Positions 6,734-13,272 of a stretch of DNA of 14,530 nt are shown one piece after another. Each line of letters starts with the position of its first letter. Position 1 is the stretch's first letter. The position numbers and the translations under genes are program-made. The DNA comes from Bacilli bacterium (GTDB lineage: Bacteria > Bacillota_I > Bacilli_A > RFN20 > CAG-826). The stretch covers positions 1-14,530 of the forward strand of contig JAFZRR010000010.1 in assembly GCA_017619815.1 (NCBI GenBank), written 5' to 3'. The notes under the pieces are model-generated. The model was not told the origin of the DNA. It worked only from the letters and a program-made list of their open reading frames with translations, and did no database searches.

Positions 6734-9190
6734 TTATGCCGCATAAGCGGTATTTGGTGCACTCCACTTCTTACCAGTGCATTTTTGTTGTGCATCAAAT
6801 TTAGATAAGAATTGACCTAAATTGTTGAATTCTTGGAATGTTGCATAATGGTCATCTGTGAAGTGGCAGACTCTATAAGAGCCATTACCATATGCACTAT
6901 TATTGAAACCATATTTCCAACCAACAATACGGCCTACGCCACGACTACTTGTTGAGTAATTTCCATCAACATTCAAATCTAATTCGTAATATGTAGTATC
7001 AATAACATCAGGGAGTGATCTCGCATAACCATTTGGATAATCAACACCATTAAACTCTTGCACACATCTAGCATCAGAACCAAAGATACTATTAACTTGT
7101 GAAGTTGATCCTTTTAAAGCATAGTTTGCTGGAGCTTCGCCAAATATTGTCCAATAGTTAGCAACATCAGCTGCATCAATCATTGCTGCGTCATCTTTAA
7201 CTTCAGGGTGATTTGCGACATAATCAGTTGTGTAGTAAGTATATGTTTTTGTTTGCAAGACTGTATAAGTATTACCTGAATAGGAAACGCTTACAGGTAC
7301 GGTCACGCTTGTGCTACCCGCAACGAGTGTGCCTGTGTATTGTGTTGGATTAATACGGTAGTTATTTGTGTACGCGCTCACTTGTGTGTAAGAAGCAGAA
7401 CCACTATTTGTGTAATTAACAGTGAATTCGTTTAACGCTAATTTGGTATTACCAGATTCAATCTTAATAAAATTAATGGTGCCAGTTAAATTGAGTGTAA
7501 CTGTATTTTCAGATATTGAATATGGAATAGCAACTGAACCATCTAATGTATTTGTTGCACCATAGGACAATTTGCCCGCTGTCGCGCCTGTTTTAGATGT
7601 ATTTGAGTATTTGATTGTGACACTTTTGATTCCTTTGATTGGAGTGGTATTTGAAATGGCTCCGCCAAATGGATCACCATAATCACATGTTGCTGGTAAT
7701 AAGTTAGCAACACCGCTACTTAAACTTGTAGTTCTGTAATAGACAAAACTAATACCATTAGAGGATTTAGAACCATAGTTACCAGTGCTATAAGAACCAC
7801 TTGTAATTGCGGAATTAAATGTGAGTGTGTTTAAGGTTCCGCTGTTTTCAGTGACTGTAATTGTGTATGTCGTATAATCGACAAAATCACCTTCAAAATA
7901 AGTAACTTCAACTGTTTGAGTTCCGGCGGTAGACAAATCATATCCTTCATATAAAGCGTCATCACTTATGTCTTTATGAGATCCATCAGTATAGTAGACA
8001 TATACTGTTGGAGTGACAAACGAATCTCCGACGTTATATTCAGCAACAGCATTAATTACTTCAATATAAGAAAGTTCTGGTGCGGCTGCGCTAACAGTGA
8101 TTGTTAATAAATTTGTTAAAGTGAAAGATGTCTCTTCTATACCAGAATGGTTCTCATAAGAGAATAAGACTGAAACATTATATTCGCCTGCGGTTGATAA
8201 ATCATAATTTGAATAACTTGTTTCTAAAACGTAATGGGTGTTTCCATTTCTCATCGTGAGAATTGGATTGCTCACGATGATTGAATCACCAACCTCATAA
8301 GAAGTTTTTGTTTCAGGTGGCATAGCCACGCTTTGAATAACATCGCCATCACTGGTAAATGTTGATGGGACGATATCAAATTGATTTCTAAATAAAAATT
8401 GAAGTGAACTCTTAGTGGTAGTTTGATAAGCGTTTAAATATCCATAGACAGTAAAAGTACTGGAGTTTCTAAATTTATACAAACGATCATAAATTAATGA
8501 ACTAGTTTCACCGCTAGCACCAATATTTGCATAATAAGCAGGAACTTGATCGCTTCCTGAGGTATTAATTGTGGCGTCTTTTTTGTTTGTATTTAAAGTA
8601 CCCATTGTCACTTCTTCGAGTCTTAATCTTACTGGTCCCATATATTTTGCGGTTTCAAAATATTGAGAACTAGAATCATTTCCATCACTCCATAAGTAAG
8701 AACCATCAAATGTTTCCACTGGATATGGATTTATGTTATAAGCCAGAGAAATACTTGCTAAAGATGTGATTTCTGGAAGATTGTTATAATTCACTAAATT
8801 AGAACCACTAAAAGTGAATTCGATAACTGAACCGATTGGATATGTCCCTACAGGTGTATTGCAATCATATAAACAAATCGCTGCCACATCACCATTTTGG
8901 TCTGTGCTTTGAACATATGTGCTTGTCTTATTGTTATAAGTCCATGATTCAGTAATTGTACCCCATGTTTTATAGCTATCTTTGATATTGCTATCAAAAA
9001 GATCCTTATTGATTTTTGCAATAGAGGTAAAGCCATTATTGGAATTGAAGTAATAAGAGCAATCTAAAGATTCAGGATGATAATTCGCACTTGTTAATAA
9101 GTGATGTGATAATTTAGCCGCGCCGATAAGACCAGCTAAAGATGTACAAACAGCGAGTACTGTTGTAAATAGCTTTGTTCCTTTTTTCAT
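6734..9190 (-). CDS. Secreted multi-domain protein with C-terminal barnase-like ribonuclease
   Basis: The protein has 818 residues. Residues 1-30 form a signal peptide (MKKGTK, then a hydrophobic core). Residues 45-280 look like OB-fold modules (WGTITESW...YVQSTD...VGTYPIGSVIEFTFSG). About 285-368 and 370-446 are two Big_3/4-like Ig modules, each with VGDS and YDLSTAG near its ends. About 447-590 is a beta-sandwich. About 660-790 resembles barnase: APANYALK matches LPDNYITK (K693 for Lys27), YYELDLN matches WREADIN (E736 for Glu73), RGVGR matches RNSDR with identical spacing (R750 and R754 for Arg83 and Arg87), and DDHYATF matches TDHYKTF (H781 for His102). It is therefore predicted to cleave RNA outside the cell. 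There is a 12-residue insert between R754 and H781, about 30 residues trail the fold, and several cysteines could form a disulfide. The start at 9190 has AAGGAGAG upstream. No barstar homologue is visible nearby. Confidence 0.85.
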   Translation of the reverse strand: MKKGTKLFTTVLAVCTSLAGLIGAAKLSHHLLTSANYHPESLDCSYYFNSNNGFTSIAKINKDLFDSNIKDSYKTWGTITESWTYNNKTSTYVQSTDQNGDVAAICLYDCNTPVGTYPIGSVIEFTFSGSNLVNYNNLPEITSLASISLAYNINPYPVETFDGSYLWSDGNDSSSQYFETAKYMGPVRLRLEEVTMGTLNTNKKDATINTSGSDQVPAYYANIGASGETSSLIYDRLYKFRNSSTFTVYGYLNAYQTTTKSSLQFLFRNQFDIVPSTFTSDGDVIQSVAMPPETKTSYEVGDSIIVSNPILTMRNGNTHYVLETSYSNYDLSTAGEYNVSVLFSYENHSGIEETSFTLTNLLTITVSAAAPELSYIEVINAVAEYNVGDSFVTPTVYVYYTDGSHKDISDDALYEGYDLSTAGTQTVEVTYFEGDFVDYTTYTITVTENSGTLNTLTFNSAITSGSYSTGNYGSKSSNGISFVYYRTTSLSSGVANLLPATCDYGDPFGGAISNTTPIKGIKSVTIKYSNTSKTGATAGKLSYGATNTLDGSVAIPYSISENTVTLNLTGTINFIKIESGNTKLALNEFTVNYTNSGSASYTQVSAYTNNYRINPTQYTGTLVAGSTSVTVPVSVSYSGNTYTVLQTKTYTYYTTDYVANHPEVKDDAAMIDAADVANYWTIFGEAPANYALKGSTSQVNSIFGSDARCVQEFNGVDYPNGYARSLPDVIDTTYYELDLNVDGNYSTSSRGVGRIVGWKYGFNNSAYGNGSYRVCHFTDDHYATFQEFNNLGQFLSKFDAQQKCTGKKWSAPNTAYAA

Positions 9191-9221
9191 AAATGCTCTC
9201 CTTCACCAAATCGCAACGAAA

Positions 9222-9251
9222 ATTATATGGGCACACGCACATAAAAGGCAA
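9222..9251 (-). promoter_or_regulatory. Promoter for the secreted ribonuclease gene
   Basis: On the minus strand TTGCCT (9251-9246), 18 bp, then a perfect TATAAT (9227-9222). The predicted start lies about 25 nt before the ATG at 9190, leaving room for the AAGGAG site. It begins right after the T-run of the upstream TSCPD-gene terminator. Confidence 0.65.
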
Positions 9252-9252
9252 C

Positions 9253-9281
9253 AAAAAAAGAAATGAGTTTACCCCATTTCT
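9253..9281 (-). terminator. Intrinsic terminator after the pduL-TSCPD pair
   Basis: On the minus strand AGAAATG (9281-9275) pairs with CATTTCT (9265-9259) over a 9-nt loop, followed by a run of seven T. It sits 7 nt past the TAA at 9289. Confidence 0.8.
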
Positions 9282-9288
9282 TCTTTGT

Positions 9289-9543
9289 TTATAGATTCTT
9301 TAAACCTTGTGCAAGTTGATCAGGGCAAGAAGTTTGACCGGTTCTGCTACCGCGGCATTTAATGCCTTCTAGTTTAGCAATAACTTGTTCTGCTTTCATG
9401 CCTTCAATTAACTTACATAGTCCTTGAAGGTTTCCCATACATCCACCGATGACTTTGGCATCAATAATTGTGCCATCATCTTCGATGTTTAGAATCATTT
9501 CTCTAGAACAAACGTTCTGTGGTTTGATAGAAACTGTTTTCAT
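9289..9543 (-). CDS. TSCPD-domain protein (TIGR03905-like)
   Basis: This is a small 84-residue protein of the TSCPD family, named for the motif seen here at 71-75. Five cysteines are in family-typical places: C12 (VCSRE), C35 (GGCMGN), C43, C63 (IKCRG) and C73 (TSCPD). The pattern suggests metal or redox binding, but the biochemical role of the stand-alone family is not established; related domains occur at the end of some ribonucleotide reductases and in NrdR-like contexts. Its ATG at 9543 overlaps the pduL stop as TAATG and has no clear ribosome binding site of its own, so translation probably depends on coupling to pduL. The terminator at 9281-9253 closes the pair. Confidence 0.88.
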   Translation of the reverse strand: MKTVSIKPQNVCSREMILNIEDDGTIIDAKVIGGCMGNLQGLCKLIEGMKAEQVIAKLEGIKCRGSRTGQTSCPDQLAQGLKNL

Positions 9544-10145
9544 TATTTAACTAACTTGCCGTAGACAGTTCCGGAAGCGCATGCAGCGTTACTTTCATCG
9601 GTATCGATGTGTGCGGCTAATGCGAAGTCTTCTCTGACTCTAACGACAACATCACCAAAGGTGAGGCTTCTTTCTGGTGTATTTAATTCTAATTTCACAA
9701 TGTCACCATTTTTGACACCGAATTCTTCGGCATCCGCTGGTGTCATATGGATGTGTCTTTTGGCAACAATAACGCCTTCTGCTAATTCGACTTCTCCAGC
9801 AGGACCAACTAATTTGCAAGCACCACTGCCTTTGATATCTCCAGATTCTCTAATTGGAGCGGCAATTCCGATGCTTCTTGCATCTGTCGCGGATAATTCA
9901 ATTTGATTTAATTTTCTACATGGTCCTAAGATGGAAACGTTCTTAAGAACGCATTCGACTTTTTGACCTGTGACTTTGTCTGTTTTATAGCCGACAACGT
10001 TAACTCTTTGTTTGCTGACAAATTGTCCTGGTTGGCTGAGCATCGCTCTGACTTCTAATTGAGCGCCAGCACCAAATAAAACTTCTAATGTTTCTTGTGT
10101 GACGTGAACGTGTCTTGCACTTGTTTCAACTAAGATTTCTTTCAT
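9543..10145 (-). CDS. pduL: Phosphate propanoyltransferase / phosphotransacetylase, PduL type
   Basis: The enzyme exchanges CoA and phosphate on short acyl groups (acyl-CoA plus Pi to acyl phosphate plus CoA). In organisms without Pta it commonly feeds acetate kinase for ATP. Two internally similar halves each hold the Zn-binding signature: SARHVHVT near the N-terminus and AKRHIHMTPADAEEFGV in the second half, with GDIVKLEL after it, as in PduL. An open frame extends upstream to 10253, but the ATG at 10145 has AGAGG at proper spacing and gives a 200-residue protein, the normal size without an encapsulation peptide. The extension would run through the divergent promoter region and has no family similarity. 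The absence of an N-terminal targeting helix and of microcompartment genes nearby argues for a cytosolic acetate-metabolism role. It is translationally coupled to the TSCPD gene. Confidence 0.93.
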   Translation of the reverse strand: MKEILVETSARHVHVTQETLEVLFGAGAQLEVRAMLSQPGQFVSKQRVNVVGYKTDKVTGQKVECVLKNVSILGPCRKLNQIELSATDARSIGIAAPIRESGDIKGSGACKLVGPAGEVELAEGVIVAKRHIHMTPADAEEFGVKNGDIVKLELNTPERSLTFGDVVVRVREDFALAAHIDTDESNAACASGTVYGKLVK

Positions 10146-10183
10146 GGTTTTTACCTCTTTTGCGTTTAGTATTTTATCAAACC

Positions 10184-10198
10184 ACACATTAAATGTGT
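10184..10198. promoter_or_regulatory. Perfect inverted repeat in the pduL upstream region (possible operator)
   Basis: ACACATT, one base, AATGTGT: a perfect 7+1+7 palindrome, about 39 nt upstream of the pduL ATG. It is next to TTGATAAAAT, which could hold the pduL -10. The position suits a repressor operator. I cannot match it to a known regulator: it is neither a Rex (TTGTGA-N6-TCACAA) nor a CcpA cre site. Confidence 0.4.
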
Positions 10199-10214
10199 AT
10201 ATAAATGCATCTTT

Positions 10215-10233
10215 TTTCAATTTAGTATTGAAA
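10215..10233. promoter_or_regulatory. Inverted repeat between pduL and mgtE
   Basis: TTTCAAT, 5 nt, ATTGAAA: a perfect 7-bp inverted repeat 41 nt before the mgtE ATG. It has no T-run, so it is not a terminator, but it may be an operator or part of the mgtE promoter (its right arm contains TTGAAA, a -35-like hexamer). No M-box-type Mg2+ riboswitch fits in the roughly 130-nt divergent gap. Confidence 0.35.
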
Positions 10234-10274
10234 TTAAGACCTATTTTAGACAAAAATTATGAAGAGGACAAAAA

Positions 10275-11735
10275 ATGGCAGAAATTCAAGTTAAAGACTT
10301 AATTATTAATGCGATCAAAAATAAGAAAGCAAATGTCTTAAGAGAACTCTTTGAGACAGTTCCGACAATTGATATCGCAGAAGCTATGGAAGACATTGAA
10401 GATGTCTCACTTTTGATTTACCCATTTAGAGTCATTCCTTCTGAATATACCGGTGAGTTATTCGCTGAATTATCTTCAGATACACAAGAGAAGATTATTA
10501 ATGCTTTCTCTGATAAAGACTTAATCAAACTTCTCGAAGAGAGCTATACCGACGATATCGTTGATACTTTACAAGAATTACCAGCGAATGTTGTGTCACG
10601 TGTTTTACGTGTTGCTCCAACTGATTTAAGAAAAGATATTAACCAATTATTACTTTATAAAGATAATACCGCTGGTAGCATCATGACCACCGAGTTCATT
10701 GAAATGAAAAACACCACAAATGTGAAAGATGCAATGAACCAAATTAGAGAAAAAGGTAAAGATGCTGAAACCATCTACACCATTTTCGTAAGAGATGCGA
10801 AAAGAAACTTTGTCGGTACTGTCGCCTTAGATGATTTAATCTTTGCTAAAGATAATGAAACATTAGATGACATCATGGATCGTGATTTCGTGGCTTGCCA
10901 CGTCAATGACGACCAAGAAGATGTCGCTAATATGTTCAAACGTTACGACCTTACCGCAATGGCGGTATTAAATAAAGAAGATAAAATTGTCGGTATCATC
11001 ACCATCGATGACGTCGTCGATATTATCGTTGAAGAAGCTAACGAAGACGTTGCTGCTTTAAGCCACGTCGCTCCATTAGAAGATTCTTATTTAGATACAC
11101 CTGCGTGGCGTATGGCACTTAAGTGCATTCCTTGGATTATTGTTTTGATTATCTTAGGAACATTCACCACAATGGCGTTAGACAAGATTGAAAAGTCTCA
11201 TGTCTTTGAAATTATCCCAATCTTAATCTGCTTTGTTCCAACTCTTATGGACACAGGTGGTAATACCGGTGGCCAAACCATCGCTTTAATGATTCGTGGG
11301 TTAGGAACAAAAGAATTCTCACCAAGAGATTTCTGGAAGATTATTGGAAAAGAAGCTCTTACCGCAGTCATGGTTTCATCATGTATCGCAGTATTTGGTT
11401 TTATTTGGTTCACCATTGAACAATATACAGGTATCGTCACTATGACCACCGGTGCTCCAACTGTCTGGAATGGACAATGCTGGACTGGTGATTTTGCTAA
11501 GCAAACATTATTAGTGTCTGGTATCGTTGCTCTTACATTATTTATCGGATCATTCCTCGCTAAATGCGTTGCCGTTATGCTTCCTTTAGGCGTCGCAGCA
11601 ATTAAGAAAGATCCCGCTATTATCGCTCAACCAATTTTAACCACTATCGTCGATGTCGTTAGTTTAGTGGTCTTCTTATTAATCGCGATGCTCGCTAATA
11701 GCATTTTCGGCGCAGCATTTGTTGCTTCTGTTTAG
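10275..11735 (+). CDS. mgtE: Magnesium transporter MgtE
   Basis: The protein has 486 residues, close to the family's usual 450-480. The N-terminal helical superhelix (about 1-130) is the Mg2+-sensing MgtE_N domain (ELPANVVSRVLRVAPTDLRKDINQLLLY). A CBS-domain pair follows (about 132-255: AGSIMTTEFIEM ... VGIITIDDVVDII). The C-terminal membrane domain (about 279-486) has five helices and the signature MDTGGNTGGQ at 325-334, which lines the Mg2+ pore. The CBS and N domains gate the channel shut when cytosolic Mg2+ is high, so regulation is largely post-translational. The start has GAGGA upstream. A lipoprotein gene follows after 8 nt on the same strand, probably in one transcript. Confidence 0.97.
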   Translation: MAEIQVKDLIINAIKNKKANVLRELFETVPTIDIAEAMEDIEDVSLLIYPFRVIPSEYTGELFAELSSDTQEKIINAFSDKDLIKLLEESYTDDIVDTLQELPANVVSRVLRVAPTDLRKDINQLLLYKDNTAGSIMTTEFIEMKNTTNVKDAMNQIREKGKDAETIYTIFVRDAKRNFVGTVALDDLIFAKDNETLDDIMDRDFVACHVNDDQEDVANMFKRYDLTAMAVLNKEDKIVGIITIDDVVDIIVEEANEDVAALSHVAPLEDSYLDTPAWRMALKCIPWIIVLIILGTFTTMALDKIEKSHVFEIIPILICFVPTLMDTGGNTGGQTIALMIRGLGTKEFSPRDFWKIIGKEALTAVMVSSCIAVFGFIWFTIEQYTGIVTMTTGAPTVWNGQCWTGDFAKQTLLVSGIVALTLFIGSFLAKCVAVMLPLGVAAIKKDPAIIAQPILTTIVDVVSLVVFLLIAMLANSIFGAAFVASV

Positions 11736-11743
11736 GTTAAATT

Positions 11744-12478
11744 ATGAATAAAAAATTATTCTTAGTCATTCCATTCGTTTTATTAACTTTAGGTTGCAAT
11801 AATAAACCGGAAAAAGTTAATCCACCTAAACCAGAACCAAAGACTTATACAGTTACTTGGACTGACTATACTGGTGAAGTTTTAGAAGTTGATGAAAATG
11901 TCGAACCAGGTACCATGCCTGAATATAACGGTACACTTCCAACTAGAGAAGCGACAGCGAGATATACATATGCCTTTAAAGCTTGGTCTCCACAACTAAC
12001 ACCTGTGGAAAGAAATGTCACCTATATGGCGACGTATTCTGCGACTGTAAACACATACACCATCACATGGAAAAACTATGATGGTTCAGTTATCAAAACA
12101 GATGAAAATGTTCCTTATGGAACAGATATCTACTATACCGGTGATCAACCAGAAAGAGAAAATACCGAAAGTAAGATGTATTATTTCTCTGGTTGGGATC
12201 CAGAACCACATTCAGTAACAGGTGACCAAATCTATACTGCGGTATTCGAAGAAACAGCAAGAAGATACTTCATCACTTGGAAAGATTGGCAAAATAGAAC
12301 CTTAAAGATTAGTTCTGTAGCATATGGTGATACACCTAGCTATGATGGAGCGATTTCATTAGATAGACCAGATGATGATGAATACACTTATACATTTATC
12401 GGTTGGAGCCCAGAAATAGTTCCAGTTACAGAGTCTACAACATACACTGCTCAATATAGTGCTACTCCTAAGGAATAA
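11744..12478 (+). CDS. Surface lipoprotein with three ~70-residue InlB-like repeats
   Basis: The product has 244 residues. A signal peptide ends in a lipobox-like TLGC with C18 as the probable lipidated cysteine, followed by a Lys/Pro-rich spacer (19-33). Three repeats of about 70 residues follow, starting near 34, 104 and 174. Each opens with Y-x-[IV]-T-W, continues with [DN]Y-[DT]-G-like and Y-G/PGT-like turns, and closes with F-x-[AG]-W-[SD]-P-E then YTA-x-[YF]. This pattern matches the Listeria-Bacteroides (Flg_new/InlB B) repeat class of small beta domains on cell-surface proteins. The function is unknown; it is probably displayed on the membrane outer face. The gene lies 8 nt after mgtE with only a weak ribosome binding site, so it may rely on mgtE translation. 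Thr at the -3 lipobox position is less common but acceptable. Confidence 0.85.
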   Translation: MNKKLFLVIPFVLLTLGCNNKPEKVNPPKPEPKTYTVTWTDYTGEVLEVDENVEPGTMPEYNGTLPTREATARYTYAFKAWSPQLTPVERNVTYMATYSATVNTYTITWKNYDGSVIKTDENVPYGTDIYYTGDQPERENTESKMYYFSGWDPEPHSVTGDQIYTAVFEETARRYFITWKDWQNRTLKISSVAYGDTPSYDGAISLDRPDDDEYTYTFIGWSPEIVPVTESTTYTAQYSATPKE

Positions 12479-12484
12479 TTAATC

Positions 12485-12507
12485 TGTAAATACACTTGTA
12501 TTTTACA
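12485..12507. repeat. Inverted repeat after the lipoprotein gene
   Basis: TGTAAATACA, 2 nt, TGTATTTTACA: a 10-bp stem with one extra T in the right arm, 6 nt past the TAA of the lipoprotein gene. There is no T-run, so termination would be weak. Its right arm overlaps the -35 of the tRNA promoter. It may be an end-of-operon hairpin or an operator. Confidence 0.45.
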
Positions 12508-12524
12508 AATCAATTTAATAGAAT
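12496..12524 (+). promoter_or_regulatory. Promoter for tRNA-Leu
   Basis: TTGTAT (12496-12501), 17 bp, TAGAAT (12519-12524). The predicted start lies about 12 nt before the mature tRNA 5' end. Spacing is ideal and each box differs from consensus by one to two bases. Confidence 0.65.
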
Positions 12525-12543
12525 AGACAAGCGAGCAAAAATT

Positions 12544-12628
12544 GCGCGAGTGGCGGAATTGGTAGACGCGTACGTTTGAGGGGCGTATTGGTATCCCAGT
12601 GTGAGTTCGATTCTCATCTCGCGCACCA
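12544..12628 (+). tRNA. tRNA-Leu (anticodon GAG)
   Basis: The acceptor stem GCGCGAG (12544-12550) pairs fully with CTCGCGC (12618-12624), followed by discriminator A and an encoded CCA. The D-arm contains GGTAGACGC. The anticodon stem TACGT/GCGTA (one T-G pair) closes the loop TTGAGGG with anticodon GAG, reading CUC and CUU. A long variable arm marks it as class II, and the T-loop is TTCGATT. A promoter lies upstream and a strong terminator directly follows, so the gene stands alone. Confidence 0.96.
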
Positions 12629-12640
12629 AAATTGCATGAA

Positions 12641-12667
12641 AAGTCATCTTAAAAGGTGACTTTTTTT
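12641..12667 (+). terminator. Intrinsic terminator after tRNA-Leu
   Basis: AAGTCATC (12641-12648) pairs with GGTGACTT (12655-12662, one T-G pair) over a 6-nt loop, followed by a seven-T run that includes the last stem bases. It lies 12 nt past the tRNA CCA. Confidence 0.88.
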
Positions 12668-12744
12668 ATTAAAATAATTGCTTATGTATGCGTTATGGGG
12701 TTTAATAATTTAGTAGAAATCAACGAATTCGAGGTAAATATATT

Positions 12745-13221
12745 ATGAAAAAATATTTAAAACTTGTCTCCGCCGCATTAGCCGTTATCGGTGTTATCAT
12801 GATGTTCTTCACACAAGTTACCGTGAAATGGGAATATCCAGGACACTCCGAAAGCTTTGCTCTTAATGCACTTGTCGGTGGAACCACAAAATATGGCGAC
12901 GCCATCAAGAATCCTGTTTCCTCAGGTTTAGCTGGCTATATCTTATTAGGTGTTGCAGCGGTTATCTTATTAGTCGTCGCATTAGTTCCTTACTTCAAAG
13001 AACATGATATGTTATCCGCAGTTGTGACAGGCTTAGCAGTTGTCTGTGCAATCGTCGGTATCATTCTCATCTTCTTAATTCGTAAGAACTTCGCAGATGG
13101 CAATGGTCCATTCAAAGAATGCATCGTTGGTTGGGCAATGATTGCTGGTGGATCCCTTGGTTCCTTATCCGCATTAACTGGTGCCGCAAGCATCATCTTC
13201 GATGTCAACGGAAGCAACTAA
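12745..13221 (+). CDS. Four-TM membrane protein, unknown function
   Basis: The protein has 158 residues with four hydrophobic segments at about 5-23, 61-82, 90-112 and 127-152. The loop between segments 1 and 2 (about 24-60, containing KWEYPGHSE and GGTTKYGDA) should lie outside the cell. Helices 3 and 4 are separated by a short loop with KNFADGNGPFKE. GAGGT nine bases upstream supports the ATG at 12745. The gene stands alone between the tRNA terminator and a convergent terminator. No family is recognised; small four-TM proteins of this layout are common and uncharacterised in gut Bacilli. No catalytic motif is visible. Confidence 0.82.
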   Translation: MKKYLKLVSAALAVIGVIMMFFTQVTVKWEYPGHSESFALNALVGGTTKYGDAIKNPVSSGLAGYILLGVAAVILLVVALVPYFKEHDMLSAVVTGLAVVCAIVGIILIFLIRKNFADGNGPFKECIVGWAMIAGGSLGSLSALTGAASIIFDVNGSN

Positions 13222-13240
13222 TATTTATTAGGTAAATGAA

Positions 13241-13265
13241 AACCTCGCGTGATTGCGAGGTTTTT
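13241..13265. terminator. Convergent, probably bidirectional terminator
   Basis: AACCTCGC (13241-13248) pairs perfectly with GCGAGGTT (13255-13262) over a 6-nt loop. On the plus strand it runs into TTTTTG; on the minus strand the last arm is followed by TTC and other T-rich bases. It serves the four-TM gene and, from the other side, the peptidase gene ending at 13273. Confidence 0.88.
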
Positions 13266-13272
13266 GTTTTGC

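Noticed and set aside
9607..9906. 99-codon frame on the plus strand inside pduL
   Set aside because: It is opposite a well-supported conserved gene and has no family features; shadow frame.
10146..10253. N-terminal extension of the PduL frame to an ATG at 10253
   Set aside because: The extra 36 residues have no family counterpart, run through the divergent promoter region with an inverted repeat, and a good AGAGG site precedes the ATG at 10145.
10146..10274. Mg2+ riboswitch (M-box or ykoK) before mgtE
   Set aside because: The gap is too short, and neither the M-box core nor a terminator hairpin is seen; only two small inverted repeats are present.
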